Part shown: positions 34,039 to 43,861 of the stretch, piece after piece
How positions within the stretch are numbered: position 1 is the first letter of the stretch
Layout: every line of letters begins with the position of its first letter
From: UBA7957 sp965224675
GTDB taxonomy: Bacteria; Pseudomonadota; Gammaproteobacteria; Granulosicoccales; Granulosicoccaceae
DNA: 64,000 nucleotides
Assembly (NCBI GenBank): GCA_965224675.1
Contig: CBDDAA010000004.1
Coordinates: 2,790,001-2,854,000, forward strand
Direction of reading: 5' to 3'
The notes under the pieces: generated by a model
The model's input: only the letters and a program-made list of their open reading frames with translations
The model's database searches: none
Told to the model about the DNA's origin: nothing
Program-made: the position numbers and the translations under genes

Positions 34039-35874
34039 ATGAGTACAGGACTGCTCGATACAAACCTTCATACTTTCGCTGTGTTGGGATTAACACTATT
34101 AGCGCTAGTATTGTTCACGCGTAAATCCATTCCCCTGGAAACCTCTTCACTACTGATACTTTGCTCGCTGGTACTGGGCTTTGAACTATTCCCTTACCCT
34201 GTTGCCGATGGTGAATTTCAATCAACCGATTTTTTCTCAGGTTTTGCTCACCCAGCGCTTATCTCAGTCTGCGCGCTCATGATTCTGGGCCATGCACTGG
34301 TCAGAACCGGCACCTTGGATGCCGTGGGTACAATATTATCCATTGCCTGGAAAAAGAGCGCCACCTGGTCTTTTCTGCTGACCATGTTACTGGCCGCTTT
34401 TCTAAGCGCATTTATCAATAACACACCTATTATTGTCCTGCTGCTACCGATTCTGGTCAGCGTCTGCCTGAAAAACAATATCCAGGCATCATCGTTATTA
34501 ATGCCGGTAAATTTCGCAACACTCATCGGTGGCATGGGCACTACTATTGGTACGTCAACCAATATCATGGTCGTCAGCATTGCCAGTGAAATGGGCCTTA
34601 CTCAATTGGGTTTGTTTGATTTTGCATTACCGGCAATCATCGTCGGTTTTACAGGTTTATTGTACCTGTGGTTGATCGCACCGAAATTGCTACCGGCCCG
34701 TGAAATGGCAATTTCTGATCAATCAGTGCGTGTATTTACCGCCCATCTGTTTATTGCCGAGGACAACCCGCACGTAGGCAAGCGCTTGATGGAACTGATA
34801 AAACTGACCGATGGAAAAATGTCAGTAGAGCGCATACGGCGTACAGAAGACATCAGTATACTGCCCTTACCTGATGCGAAAGTGCAGGCTGGTGATCGCC
34901 TGCTGGTTCGCGACACTCGTGATCAGCTAAAAACCTTTGAGCAAGTATTGAGTTGCACCTTATATGCAGGTAATCATGTGTTGGATGCACAGCACCCCTT
35001 ACAGCTTGCCGACCAACAGCTCGCCGAAATTGCGGTTTATCCCGGTTCCGCACTGCATCGCAGTACGCTGGCTGAGACGCGCTTTCGTGCGACCCGGGAG
35101 TTAACCGTCGTCGCCATACATCGAGCGGGAAAAGCCATCAGTATCATGCCCCGGGGCATTCAAAACATAAGACTGCAAATTGGCGATGTACTGCTGGTTC
35201 AGGGAAACACCGAGGCAATTGCAGCACTCAAGACTCAGGTTGACTTAATGGTCTTGGATGCCACCCAGGATCTGCCAAGAAGAGGCAAAGCCTCCATGTC
35301 AATGGCTATTATGAGTGGGGTAATATTTTTAGCCATAATACAAATACTACCCCTGGCAGTTATCGCTGTTTTAGGCGTTGCCGCGATGTTGTTGTGCGGT
35401 TGTCTGAAATGGAAAGACGTGCGTGATGCCTTGAGCGTACAGCTCATCCTGATGATTGTTGCAACCCTCGCCTTAGGTCAGGCCCTGATGCTGACCGGCG
35501 GCAGCGCATTGGTAGCACAAAAGTTTCTCGCACTTACTCTTGAGTTGTCACCCGCCCTGGTGCTCAGTGCGTTAATACTACTCATGGCTATATTGACCAA
35601 TATTGTTTCCAATAACGCCGCTGCCGTCATTGGAACACCCATTGCGATTACAGTAGCAGAGTCCATCGGCGCACCGCCCGAAGCCTTTGTACTGGGTGTG
35701 CTGTTCGGCGCAAATCTAAGCTTTGTTACGCCCATGGCCTATCAAACCAATTTACTGATCATGAATGCAGTGGGTTATACCTTTGCTGATTTTATAAAAG
35801 TGGGTTTGCCATTGGCTTTACTGATGTGGATCGGCTTTTCTCTGGTACTGTCATTAAGTTATGGCTTGAATTAA
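34039..35874 (+). CDS. SLC13-family permease with two TrkA-C (RCK-C) domains
   Basis: The 611-aa inner-membrane protein has about eleven hydrophobic segments. The transport repeats contain the SLC13/CitT-DASS motifs SAFINNTPIIVLLLP (about 128-142) and, in the second half, NIVSNNAAAVIGTPIAI (about 520-536). Between them (about 205-405) are two TrkA-C domains, which in other members bind small ligands and regulate transport. The family carries dicarboxylates, sulfate or other anions with sodium; the substrate is not defined by sequence here. It is divergent from mtnK with 169 bases between starts. Confidence 0.9.
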   Translation: MSTGLLDTNLHTFAVLGLTLLALVLFTRKSIPLETSSLLILCSLVLGFELFPYPVADGEFQSTDFFSGFAHPALISVCALMILGHALVRTGTLDAVGTILSIAWKKSATWSFLLTMLLAAFLSAFINNTPIIVLLLPILVSVCLKNNIQASSLLMPVNFATLIGGMGTTIGTSTNIMVVSIASEMGLTQLGLFDFALPAIIVGFTGLLYLWLIAPKLLPAREMAISDQSVRVFTAHLFIAEDNPHVGKRLMELIKLTDGKMSVERIRRTEDISILPLPDAKVQAGDRLLVRDTRDQLKTFEQVLSCTLYAGNHVLDAQHPLQLADQQLAEIAVYPGSALHRSTLAETRFRATRELTVVAIHRAGKAISIMPRGIQNIRLQIGDVLLVQGNTEAIAALKTQVDLMVLDATQDLPRRGKASMSMAIMSGVIFLAIIQILPLAVIAVLGVAAMLLCGCLKWKDVRDALSVQLILMIVATLALGQALMLTGGSALVAQKFLALTLELSPALVLSALILLMAILTNIVSNNAAAVIGTPIAITVAESIGAPPEAFVLGVLFGANLSFVTPMAYQTNLLIMNAVGYTFADFIKVGLPLALLMWIGFSLVLSLSYGLN

Positions 35875-35943
35875 AGACGCAGACGAAGCATAAGCCCATG
35901 CATCCAGTTGCATTAAAACAGTATCGAGAAGAGTCAAATCATG

Positions 35944-36597
35944 TTATACCGGGCGTAAATGGCTTTCATTAGTGCGCATTCGTGATCGCATAATGTCTTC
36001 AAAGCCATCAACTCTAGACTCTACAACACTTTGCCTCGACATTACCTCAATCGCCCATTGCTGCAGTTTTGGACAGCAGCTTAACAGATCAAGTTTGCAG
36101 TATTCTTTATAGAATAAAGTGCGTGTGAAAAACGGTGCAACCGCAATATCCATTAGTGAAAAATCCTGCCCATTAAACCAAGGGTGGCTCTGCATAACAC
36201 TTTCAAGGCTTGCAAGGTTTTTATCAAGCCCCTGGACAACGGCATCGAGATCTACGCTGGATTTTGCCATCATAATATTGAACGTTGCGTTGTACAATGA
36301 TGAGGTAAATTCCATCCAGGCGCGATTTTTTGCTTTTTCCAGCAAAGCGGATGGGTGTAATGAAGGTTGATAAACTTCATCAAGATATTCGTTAATAACC
36401 CCTGACTCAAATAATACCGTATCATCGATCTGTAGAATAGGGACTTTGCCGGTCGGTGACAACGCTGTAAACCAGGCGGGTGGATCATAAACATCAATAA
36501 ATTCGATATCGTACTCAACACCTTTTTCTTTTAACAAAATAACACTACGCTGTACAAACGGGCAGGTTTTGAAGCTGATTAATCGTGGTTTTGACAT
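35944..36597 (-). CDS. Glutathione S-transferase family protein
   Basis: The 217-aa cytoplasmic protein has an N-terminal thioredoxin-like domain with the CPFVQR motif (residues 12-17), the cis-Pro segment GKVPIL and the glutathione-contact LFESGVINEYLDE (about 62-74). The C-terminal helical domain includes the N-capping F-S-L-M-D-I-A-V-A motif. Cys in place of the catalytic Ser/Tyr suggests a beta/omega- or stringent-starvation-like group active in thiol transfer. The closest activity cannot be told. It is tandem with the MFS gene upstream on the same strand, 71 bases apart. Confidence 0.9.
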   Translation of the reverse strand: MSKPRLISFKTCPFVQRSVILLKEKGVEYDIEFIDVYDPPAWFTALSPTGKVPILQIDDTVLFESGVINEYLDEVYQPSLHPSALLEKAKNRAWMEFTSSLYNATFNIMMAKSSVDLDAVVQGLDKNLASLESVMQSHPWFNGQDFSLMDIAVAPFFTRTLFYKEYCKLDLLSCCPKLQQWAIEVMSRQSVVESRVDGFEDIMRSRMRTNESHLRPV

Positions 36598-36668
36598 TAC
36601 TACTCCTTAAAAAATTTATTGAGTTACGCCGTTACTGATACCTTGATCCACTGCATCACAGTGATGAA

Positions 36669-37862
36669 TCAAGTGGTTTGCGTCCTTCCCGATGCCGTCC
36701 AGGACCTTGTTTCATTACCCGGCATGGGCCGAAAGGGAATCATCAATGCCAATATAAGTGAGACCACTGCCATGCCCGAACCAATCAAAAACACAGAAGC
36801 CGGCGAAATAATCCATATAAATCCCATCACCACAGGCAGCAATACAGCCGCCACGTGGTTGATGCTGAAACTGACCGCAGCCGTTGAGGCAATGTCCCGG
36901 GCATCAGCGATTTTCTGAAAATAAGTTTTAATGGCGATTGCCAATGCAAAAAATAAATGATCAACCACATACAAGCCGGCGGCGATTCGATGATCATCCA
37001 CCCAGGCGTAGCCGGTGAACACAATAATCAGTCCGATGTACTCAAACACTAACGCCCGCCGCTCGCCAAACCGCCCGATCAACTGACCAATACGCGATGC
37101 AAATGCCATGTTTAACGCCGCATTAATCAGAAACAGGGTAGCTATTGATGTGACACTATAGCCAAATTTTTCAACCATTAAAAAGCCCGCAAATACAACA
37201 AAAATCTGCCGACGCGCTCCGCTCATAAAGACCAGCGCGTAGTACAGCCAATAACGTTTGCGTAAGACGATTTTTTTATGCTGCTGAACCTTTTCCGGAT
37301 AGTGCGGATAAATCAGCCAGCAACTCAGCGCGATCAGCAATGTCGCTCCACCACCGAGCATATAAATCACTGAATAATCAAGCTCCAAAACACGGGTGGC
37401 AAGTGCGATCAGCCCATAAATAACAATAGAGGCAGCCGAGCTTACGGCAATAATCTTACCTAGCGTATGCGGCGCTTCGTCTTTATCCAGCCATTGCAGG
37501 GACAGCGAGGTTTGCAATGTTTCATAATAATGAAAACCGACCGACATCAGTACGGTGGTTATATACAGACCCACCGCACTCGGAAACCAACCGGTTACCA
37601 TAGTGCCAATGCCCAACAGCGCAAGTGAAATGTAGGCGAGCTTCTGCTCGACAATTAACAGCAAAAGAAAAATCACGGCAAAGGCCATAAAACCCGGAAT
37701 CTCTCTTATGCTCTGTAAAATACCCATTTCCACGCCGGTAAAATTTGCCCGCTCAATAGCAAAGTTATTTAACAATGCCATCCAGGTTGAAAAGCTCAGC
37801 GGCACGGCGGCAGCCATTAACATCAAGAGGATTTGTGGTTTTCTGATTCGATCGAGGTTCAT
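36669..37862 (-). CDS. MFS transporter
   Basis: The 397-aa protein has about twelve hydrophobic segments in two halves, each with short basic loops (for example RIGQLIGRFGERRAL between the halves, the motif A-like G-x-x-x-x-R-x-G-x-R-R). It begins MNLDRIRKPQILLMLMAAAVPLSF, consistent with an N-terminal cytoplasmic end. It belongs to the major facilitator superfamily, subgroup unclear; no substrate can be given. The GST gene follows it on the same strand. Confidence 0.85.
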   Translation of the reverse strand: MNLDRIRKPQILLMLMAAAVPLSFSTWMALLNNFAIERANFTGVEMGILQSIREIPGFMAFAVIFLLLLIVEQKLAYISLALLGIGTMVTGWFPSAVGLYITTVLMSVGFHYYETLQTSLSLQWLDKDEAPHTLGKIIAVSSAASIVIYGLIALATRVLELDYSVIYMLGGGATLLIALSCWLIYPHYPEKVQQHKKIVLRKRYWLYYALVFMSGARRQIFVVFAGFLMVEKFGYSVTSIATLFLINAALNMAFASRIGQLIGRFGERRALVFEYIGLIIVFTGYAWVDDHRIAAGLYVVDHLFFALAIAIKTYFQKIADARDIASTAAVSFSINHVAAVLLPVVMGFIWIISPASVFLIGSGMAVVSLILALMIPFRPMPGNETRSWTASGRTQTT

Positions 37863-38267
37863 TGTTGGTATTCTTTATTGAGTATGGTACTGGTCGGGTG
37901 TCGCAATTGCCCAGCTGACGACGGTTCCATGCAGTATAACGGGAACCCAAGTATTTTAGTCGGTTTTTTTCATTAAAACACGACAACACAAAATACTCAC
38001 ATCATCTGTTATACCGCCGCCTCGTTGCAGATACATTACATTTCCATTGCTGCCTTTATTATGGCTGACAAATTGGCCTGGAGATGGTGAAAATACGCAT
38101 TGCACCGCTAAGACTGGTGTGCTCAATAACTATAACAAGGACAAGCAGCATTAGTGTCGTTGGATTAATGACACTTCAATTCAGCAAGAGTCTCTATGCT
38201 CACGCAAGTGACACGTGAACAATAGACTCTGGTTGACAGCATCCTGCTATTTACATTGGAGAGTTTT
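37863..38267. other. Divergent intergenic region before the truncated symporter gene
   Basis: About 400 bp hold the promoters for the MFS gene and the symporter gene. A TTGACA hexamer lies at 38233-38238, about 30 bases before the symporter ATG. No other gene or repeat was recognised. Confidence 0.35.
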
Positions 38268-38846
38268 ATGAGTGAAAGAAAAAAATTGAGCCTGACAGTA
38301 AAAGTGCTGTTAGGCATGGGATTAGGTATTGCAATCGGATTGTTTTTCAACCTGGCGGGAATGAATACCCCGGGTTCATTTATTAATGAATATATCGTGA
38401 ATGGGCTTTTCCACGTGGTGGGAAAGATGTTCGTCAATTCGTTAAAGATGCTGGTTGTACCCCTTGTATTTTTCTCCCTTATCTGTGGTGTCTGCGGTAT
38501 CGGCAATATAAAAATGCTCGGTCGGGTTGGCTCCAAATCATTTGGCCTTTATATGCTAACAACGGCAATAGCAATAGCGACAGCTATTGTAATAGCCGTT
38601 ACATTTGGTATTGGCAAAGGCATGAACCAGGCAACAGACGCCGCCTTCGTTGGTAAAGAGTCACCACCGCTAACCCAGGTTTTAATTGATATCATCCCGA
38701 AAAACCCTATCAATTCCATGGCCAATGGTGACATGTTACCGATAATTTTCTTTTCTATTCTCCTTGGTATCAGCATGTTGATGGTAGGCAGAAAAGCCAA
38801 GAGTTTTATCGAAGGTGCCGAAATTGCCAATGAAATAATAATGTAG
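38268..38846 (+). pseudogene. Truncated dicarboxylate/amino acid:cation symporter (DAACS, GltP-like), N-terminal half only
   Basis: The 192-aa product starts MSERKKLSLTVKVLLGMGLG and shows the family's first four or so membrane segments, including MLVVPLVFFSLICGV and NPINSMANGDMLPIIFFSILLG. Full members have about 400-430 residues, with the sodium/substrate-binding hairpin loops and the NMDGT-type motif in the second half, none of which is present. The frame stops at ANEIIM, and a clear terminator follows within 25 bases. Without its second half it cannot transport by the known mechanism. The ATG at 38268 follows GGAG; the TTG at 38256 is too early. Confidence 0.75.
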
Positions 38847-38868
38847 TTTTCCTTAATAAGCACACAGC

Positions 38869-38899
38869 AAAAAAGGCAGGGATTCATTCCTGCCTTTTT
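38869..38899. terminator. Rho-independent terminator after the truncated symporter
   Basis: AAAAAGGCAGG pairs with CCTGCCTTTTT across an 8-base loop, giving an 11-bp stem with T-runs on both strands. It can terminate transcription in both directions. Confidence 0.9.
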
Positions 38900-39439
38900 A
38901 ATCTTATTTAACGCAATAGTGGCTGGCCTCAACCGGCGGCAATAAATTAACAAACATTTGTCATTAACAATACGGCCACACGCTGTTTCAATATTCAAAT
39001 CCGCATTTTAAATGTTATGGAATACCCGTCTCTCGACTCCCCGGCATGCATATTTCGCTCAATACTGTTGTTTATCTTGTTATCTCAGAAACAATCGTCC
39101 ATCCGGTAAAAGCGCTTGGATCAGCAATTTTGTAAGAGCACCCTAATCAATTAGTATAGTTAGTGCCGATTATATAGACCGCTTTGTAGAATAAGTAACA
39201 GATAAAGGGTATAAGCGATAGCAAACCAAGCGGTTCGTGATTTCACGCGAGATAGAATAAAAGGCCGTTAATTTTCTTTAATCTAACGGTGGTCGGGTAG
39301 AGGTAATAAGATCAATATGTTTTATATACCACTGCATAAATCAAAAGAAGCCACCTATCAAATCTAAAGTTGTAATCATTAATGTCAAATCCACAACTGA
39401 TAACAACAACTTAACTCTAATATCTACTGGAGATTGTAT
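38900..39439. other. Intergenic region between symporter terminator and lipoprotein gene
   Basis: About 540 bp, A+T rich. No recognisable remnant of the symporter's missing C-terminal half was found in the plus-strand frames. No repeat or RNA gene was recognised. The last 100 bp should contain the lipoprotein promoter. Confidence 0.4.
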
Positions 39440-41266
39440 ATGCCGGATACCAAAAAAATAGCAACCCCCCTTTTTCATACCTTACTTGTCACGCTGATCA
39501 GTGCATTTTTGATCAGTTGTGGGGGCAGTAGCAGCAGTGATTCTAACGGCGATTCGGGCGCAGATGGTGGCGATAATTCAGGCGATGGTGGAGGAAGTGG
39601 TAGTCTACGATTTACCATTCTCGACGATACCGATACCCGAAACCCGCTGGAAGGCGCTGTGGTTTCTGTTTACGAAGATGACAATAAGACGATTCTGCAA
39701 ACCATAACAACCGGCGCTGATGGGGTCGCAGACTTTGGTTCCTCGGCTTCAGGTAACGCGGCTCTTCGCCGAAGTGGTGGACGTTTTTCCGCATCGATTG
39801 CTTATGAAGGCCCTGATGAGCTGTTAATTCAGACTGAAATTGATCTGCCAGAAGACAACTATGTCCTGTTTATGTTGGATACGGGCTGTGTGCCACAAGG
39901 CCAGATATCTGCTAGTTATGACAGCATAAGCGCCGATGTTTCAGCACTGCTGGAACCTTTTTTTAGCGGCGACAATGACCCGCTAACAGGCGGCGGCGCC
40001 TCAGCACAAGTCAGTGGCGGCAGTGCTGAATTTACTGATTTGACAGTGTGTAAAGAAGACCTGCAGTCCGATGGCAAACTAACCCATATCGCCTCTGTTT
40101 TTGATGATACCGGGACAATGCTCTCATACGGTTTTAAAACTGATGAAATATTCACTGATGGGGCGGTATTCTCAACTGCACCCGCCAATACAACTCCAGA
40201 CACAACCAGTTGGACCGCCACAGCAGAGCCGCCCGATGGCATTGTCGTTGGTGCTTTACGCAAAGGGGTAAGCTATTCGCTGGCGTTCTCAGCCAATCAA
40301 GAAGAGGCAAGCTCTGGCACATTCCTTACGCCCAACCAGTTTCCCGCTGATACCTGGCGGGTACTCGCCAGCCACGGCGGCCTGGACAACTCAGACGATC
40401 AATGTGGCACGAGTCGTCCCTACAGCTCACTACCGGCTAGTTTGGATATCTCCATTCCTGATTTTGGCGTAACTGACTTTACCTATAATGCAACCACCCA
40501 GACATTTGAATTTACGATTACTTCATCAGACCCACGGGATGCGATTGAGATCAGCACCATGTTTGAAGGACCCAAACCCGTACAATGGAACATCAATCTT
40601 CCGCCCAATTCAACAACATTTACATTTCCTGATTTGGCTGATTCGATTGCCGCAAAATTTAATCGTGCCGATATAGAAGACGATGATTCTCAATTGACAG
40701 TCCTTAACACCAATCTTGATTCTTATGACGCATTGGCAAATTTCACCAACAGTAGCGACAGTATCGAAACCCTTGAATTCGACATCTGTGCTTATGAGCT
40801 GACCGCAGAAAGTAGTGGCGGTGACGATAGTGGCGGTGGCGGTGACGATGGTGGTGGCGATGATGGTGGTGACGACAATAGCGGTGCTGGTGGTGGAGAC
40901 GTTGGCTTTAGCGGCACAGGCGCATTCAACCCACCCAGCGCAACATCGCCAGGCACGTCATTCACTTCAACAAACTATGAAGAATTAAAATTTCAGGAAA
41001 CATTGATTAATATGACTTGGGAAGATAGTAACGGCACAGTAATAGCCGTTTTTCCTAATGCCCAGGATGCAAGCAAAGCGGCACAAGTATCCATTACACT
41101 GGATGGCAATGTCGGTGGTGCCGCCTGGCTTGCTGCCGATACCGATGGCATCGTTGATGGGGTTACTATTACAGACAACAGCGTAAGTTTTAGTGACGTT
41201 AGTGTTATTGATGACGCTACACCACCCTCCACAATAATGATGACAGGTACGTTGGCTCGTCAATAA
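39440..41266 (+). CDS. Secreted lipoprotein with Gly/Asp-rich linkers, unknown function
   Basis: The 608-aa protein has a signal peptide and lipobox (FLISCGG), then a Ser/Asp/Gly-rich linker. Residues about 55-120 resemble a carboxypeptidase-regulatory or Ig-like beta-sandwich (LEGAVVSVYEDDN..TGADGVADFG). The middle part is beta-rich and not recognised. A second low-complexity stretch of Gly and Asp (about 455-485) precedes a C-terminal beta domain. The ATG at 39440 follows GGAGATTG. A long inverted repeat lies just downstream. No partner gene suggests a role; it is probably anchored in the outer membrane. Confidence 0.75.
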   Translation: MPDTKKIATPLFHTLLVTLISAFLISCGGSSSSDSNGDSGADGGDNSGDGGGSGSLRFTILDDTDTRNPLEGAVVSVYEDDNKTILQTITTGADGVADFGSSASGNAALRRSGGRFSASIAYEGPDELLIQTEIDLPEDNYVLFMLDTGCVPQGQISASYDSISADVSALLEPFFSGDNDPLTGGGASAQVSGGSAEFTDLTVCKEDLQSDGKLTHIASVFDDTGTMLSYGFKTDEIFTDGAVFSTAPANTTPDTTSWTATAEPPDGIVVGALRKGVSYSLAFSANQEEASSGTFLTPNQFPADTWRVLASHGGLDNSDDQCGTSRPYSSLPASLDISIPDFGVTDFTYNATTQTFEFTITSSDPRDAIEISTMFEGPKPVQWNINLPPNSTTFTFPDLADSIAAKFNRADIEDDDSQLTVLNTNLDSYDALANFTNSSDSIETLEFDICAYELTAESSGGDDSGGGGDDGGGDDGGDDNSGAGGGDVGFSGTGAFNPPSATSPGTSFTSTNYEELKFQETLINMTWEDSNGTVIAVFPNAQDASKAAQVSITLDGNVGGAAWLAADTDGIVDGVTITDNSVSFSDVSVIDDATPPSTIMMTGTLARQ

Positions 41267-41284
41267 TAATAAAGGCATAAGGTG

Positions 41285-41323
41285 GTGCGTTGCAGGCTTG
41301 GATAATTTGGGTTTGCAACGCAC
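41285..41323. terminator. Strong hairpin downstream of the lipoprotein gene
   Basis: GTGCGTTGCA (41285-41294) pairs perfectly with TGCAACGCAC (41314-41323) across a 19-base loop. No T-run follows, so termination would be factor-dependent or weak. An RNA-end stabiliser is also possible. Confidence 0.55.
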
Positions 41324-41734
41324 GTACCCGCAGCACTATTAATCATTTGTCGCCGTACTTGCAAATGCATACGAAAAACAATCTAATCTTATTTAGTATA
41401 CTGATTTATATTGTTTTTATGCAAATGCGGCACTGCAAACAACAAATTTAGAATTCTCAAATCAGCAATTCAGACATCGCCAAAGGGTTTCTGGCAAACA
41501 GCACTGTTTGAGTAAGCCCATCCGACTTCCGTGCTAGCACACCACTTAACTCCTGGACGATTTCACAAAAAAATACAGATATTTAGCGTGTTTACAAACA
41601 GATCCATCGGCGACCTGTAGCAAACACGATTTGTATTTATATAATTCAAAAATCCGCTCGGTTAATGCTCAAAAATCAAACCGCTAACAGACTGGTAAAT
41701 GCTTGTTTTATCCCGTGGAATTCCGGTCAGTTAA
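41324..41734. other. Intergenic region upstream of the RAMP remnant
   Basis: About 410 bp, A+T rich, without any frame resembling RAMP, Cas or transposase proteins and without direct repeats of CRISPR type. It ends in the 17-bp repeat at 41722-41738. Confidence 0.45.
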
Positions 41735-41738
41735 AGCC
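41722..41738. repeat. 17-bp direct repeat, left copy
   Basis: TCCGGTCAGTTAAAGCC occurs here and at 48243-48259 in the same orientation, and both are preceded by ATCCCGT within 9-12 bases. It lies exactly at the 5' break point of the RAMP remnant. Confidence 0.7.
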
Positions 41739-42124
41739 AAAACCGACAAACCTATGTCCATGCATCGACAGCGATAAACAGAAACAGCCGCACAGCACTG
41801 CATGAAAGCCTACACTATCTTGAAATGGTTCCAGCCGGTGTGCGCTTTCAATTCACCATTAACGGTGTGATGTCTGAAACACAAATCGGTACACTGCTTG
41901 CGATATTGCATTGCTTCGATCAGGCAGATTTTGCGCCCGCTTTAGGCGCTAAAACTGCCAATGGCAATGGTTTATTCGTGAAACATGGCCCCATCCTTGT
42001 TGAAACCATGGACCATAGCGGTATTGCAAGTTGGCTGGAGCGAGATGATAGAAAAATGGCCAGCGAGCAAATGAGGGTGCTTAAGCAAAGCGAAATCGAG
42101 CGGCTGTACAAAACAAAAAAAACA
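41735..42124 (+). pseudogene. RAMP (Cas7-like) multi-module pseudogene, part 1: C-terminal half of module 1
   Basis: The frame is open from 41735 and reads through AINRNSRTALHESLHYLEMV, then PAGVRFQFTINGVMSETQIG and LGAKTANGNG. This is the second half of a Csm3/Cas7-type RAMP: the I-D/N-R-x-T-x-T-A segment, the VPAG-x-x-F strand, and the glycine-rich G-x-K-x-A-x-GNG loop. The first half is missing: a stop lies at 41732, inside the 17-bp repeat. At the A8 run (42115-42122) the homologous sequence continues in the frame one base back. In type III effectors such modules line the crRNA and cut target RNA. The alternative, a separate complete small protein, is unlikely because the start region of the fold is absent. 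Confidence 0.72.
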
Positions 42125-43542
42125 CAACTGACATTAGAAGAAAAGACCAGCTCAATATCAAGCTACATTTTGACGGTCCCTTTCTGGTCAGCGATCCATC
42201 AAAGCAGTCCGATGAAGACATTAACCCACTACGGGCCATTGATGGAACTCCAGTATTGCCGGGTACATCATTACGCGGTGCAATGCGATATCAGGCTGAG
42301 CGTATCGTTCGGTCTATGGGTGGCTTTTGTTGCGAGGCCGGTAACCCGAAAAAGAGTTGCAGACCGGTGTATACGCTACGTGAGGTTGAGCAACTCTGTC
42401 CGGTCTGTCAGTTGTTTGGTGCGACGGGTTGGAAGTCCACTATCAATATCAGCGATTTTAGTTGTGACAGTCATAATGGTGATCGCAAACAGGTTTTTGT
42501 GGCTATAGACAGATTCCATGGCGGTAGTAAAGACGGCGCACTTTACAATATTCGGCATTTTGAGCGCCCGATATTAAATGGCAATATAGAACTCACGCAA
42601 CGCACCCCAGTCTGGGGTAAAGGTCTACTGGCACTACTGATCAGGGATCTTGAAGAAGGCGATATCAGCTTTGGTTTTGGTAGGAATAAGGGTTACGGCA
42701 GTATAGATCGAGCAGTCGTTACTCCTGCGAACAACCTCTCTAATGATGACATCCGTGCTTTCAGGGAACGTGTGCTCGAACAAGCCTGTGCCTATGAATT
42801 TGAAGAACCATTAACACCTTCGGTCAACACCGAGAACCATGTAACCCAAAGCCCGCAGACCCATACTACTGGTGATTTTCTTAACCCTTATCAATTTATT
42901 CCGATAAAAGCCTCATCTACATCTACATCCCATTGGCTGGACTTGGGCGAACAAGGCGATAAAATCTACCAGCAGCTTAGCCATCATAGTCATGCGTTTT
43001 ACCGATCCCGACCGGGTGGCGAAGCCATTTACAATGGCCGAATTACTTGTTCACTGAAAACAAAAACACCATTTTTTATAGGTGCTGGCGCTGATCCCAT
43101 ACATCCAGATTCAAATGATAACAGCACTTCAACGCCCCTTCTTCATTATCAACTCAACGGTCAACATGCGATTCCGGCAACCTCCTTGCGGGGGATGATA
43201 TCCGCTCTTGCAGAGGCCGCCAGTAATTCATCGCTGCGTGAGCTGGATGATGGCTTACTTAGTTACCGAAAAAAAGCCAGCGCTGAAGAATCCCTTTCCT
43301 CGATTGGGCTGGTCGTATCAAGTGACGATTATTGCAGTTTGATTCCATTATGTGATCAGACGAATAGAATCTATCTAAGCAATGCAGCCAAAGAAGCTTC
43401 ATTTAATTCCATGTTAACCTGGACCCCGGAGAAGAATGTTGTTTATTATCTGCCTGCTGGCAGTCTAGAAAATAAGGTAAAGCGTACAAAAACTCGCGAA
43501 ATAGTACTCGGGAAAAAAGCCGCATATGAAGGTACGCGTTAA
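42121..43542 (+). pseudogene. RAMP multi-module pseudogene, part 2: module 2 and first half of module 3
   Basis: The frame runs from the A8 slip to TAA at 43540-43542. Module 2 begins QLNIKLHFDGPFLVSDP, has Asp residues in SDEDINPL, the loop PVLPGTSLRGAMRYQAERI, a zinc-finger-like CCEAGNPKKSC...CPVCQLFGATG, the segment DRFHGGSKDGALYNIRHFE and the glycine-rich GFGRNKGYGS. Module 3 begins IYNGRITCSLKTKTPFFIGAG and has AIPATSLRGMISALAEAAS, the pattern of TIGR03986-type RAMP proteins. No start codon exists before 42253, although homology begins near 42154, so translation must enter from part 1. The frame then breaks near the A6 run at 43513-43518. Confidence 0.75.
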
Positions 43543-43861
43543 CCCTGTAAAAGCCGATACAACGTTTAATTTCCACGTCGATTTTAATAACTTGTCGGAA
43601 TGGGAACTAGGGTTGCTGTGTTATGCTCTGAAACCCAATGCAAACTACTGCCACAAAATAGGCATGGGTAAACCCCTCGGCTTGGGTTCGGTGGATATAG
43701 AAATTTCTTCGCTGCGAACCATCAATCGCAGAAAGCGCTACCTTGAAGATGATCGTCAACAATCTCGATACAATCAACACTGCTGGGTGGTGGAAAATTG
43801 CGATAAGCCAGGCGATGTCACCGCGAATAGCGAATTGCCCCCCGGAGCAGTTACGTCTTAA
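43526..43861 (+). pseudogene. RAMP multi-module pseudogene, part 3: second half of module 3
   Basis: This frame (+1 relative to part 2) continues VNPVKADTTFNFHVDFNNLS, then EWELGLLCYALKPNANYCHK and IGMGKPLGLGSVDIEI. That is the F-x-F-x-V-x-F-x-NLS-x-x-ELG-LL-x-AL and H-K-x-G-x-GKPLGLGSV pattern at the end of RAMP modules. The glycine-rich loop contacts crRNA in working Cas7 proteins. The homologous frame is lost again at a C6 run (43838-43843), where this frame reaches a stop at 43861. Confidence 0.75.
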
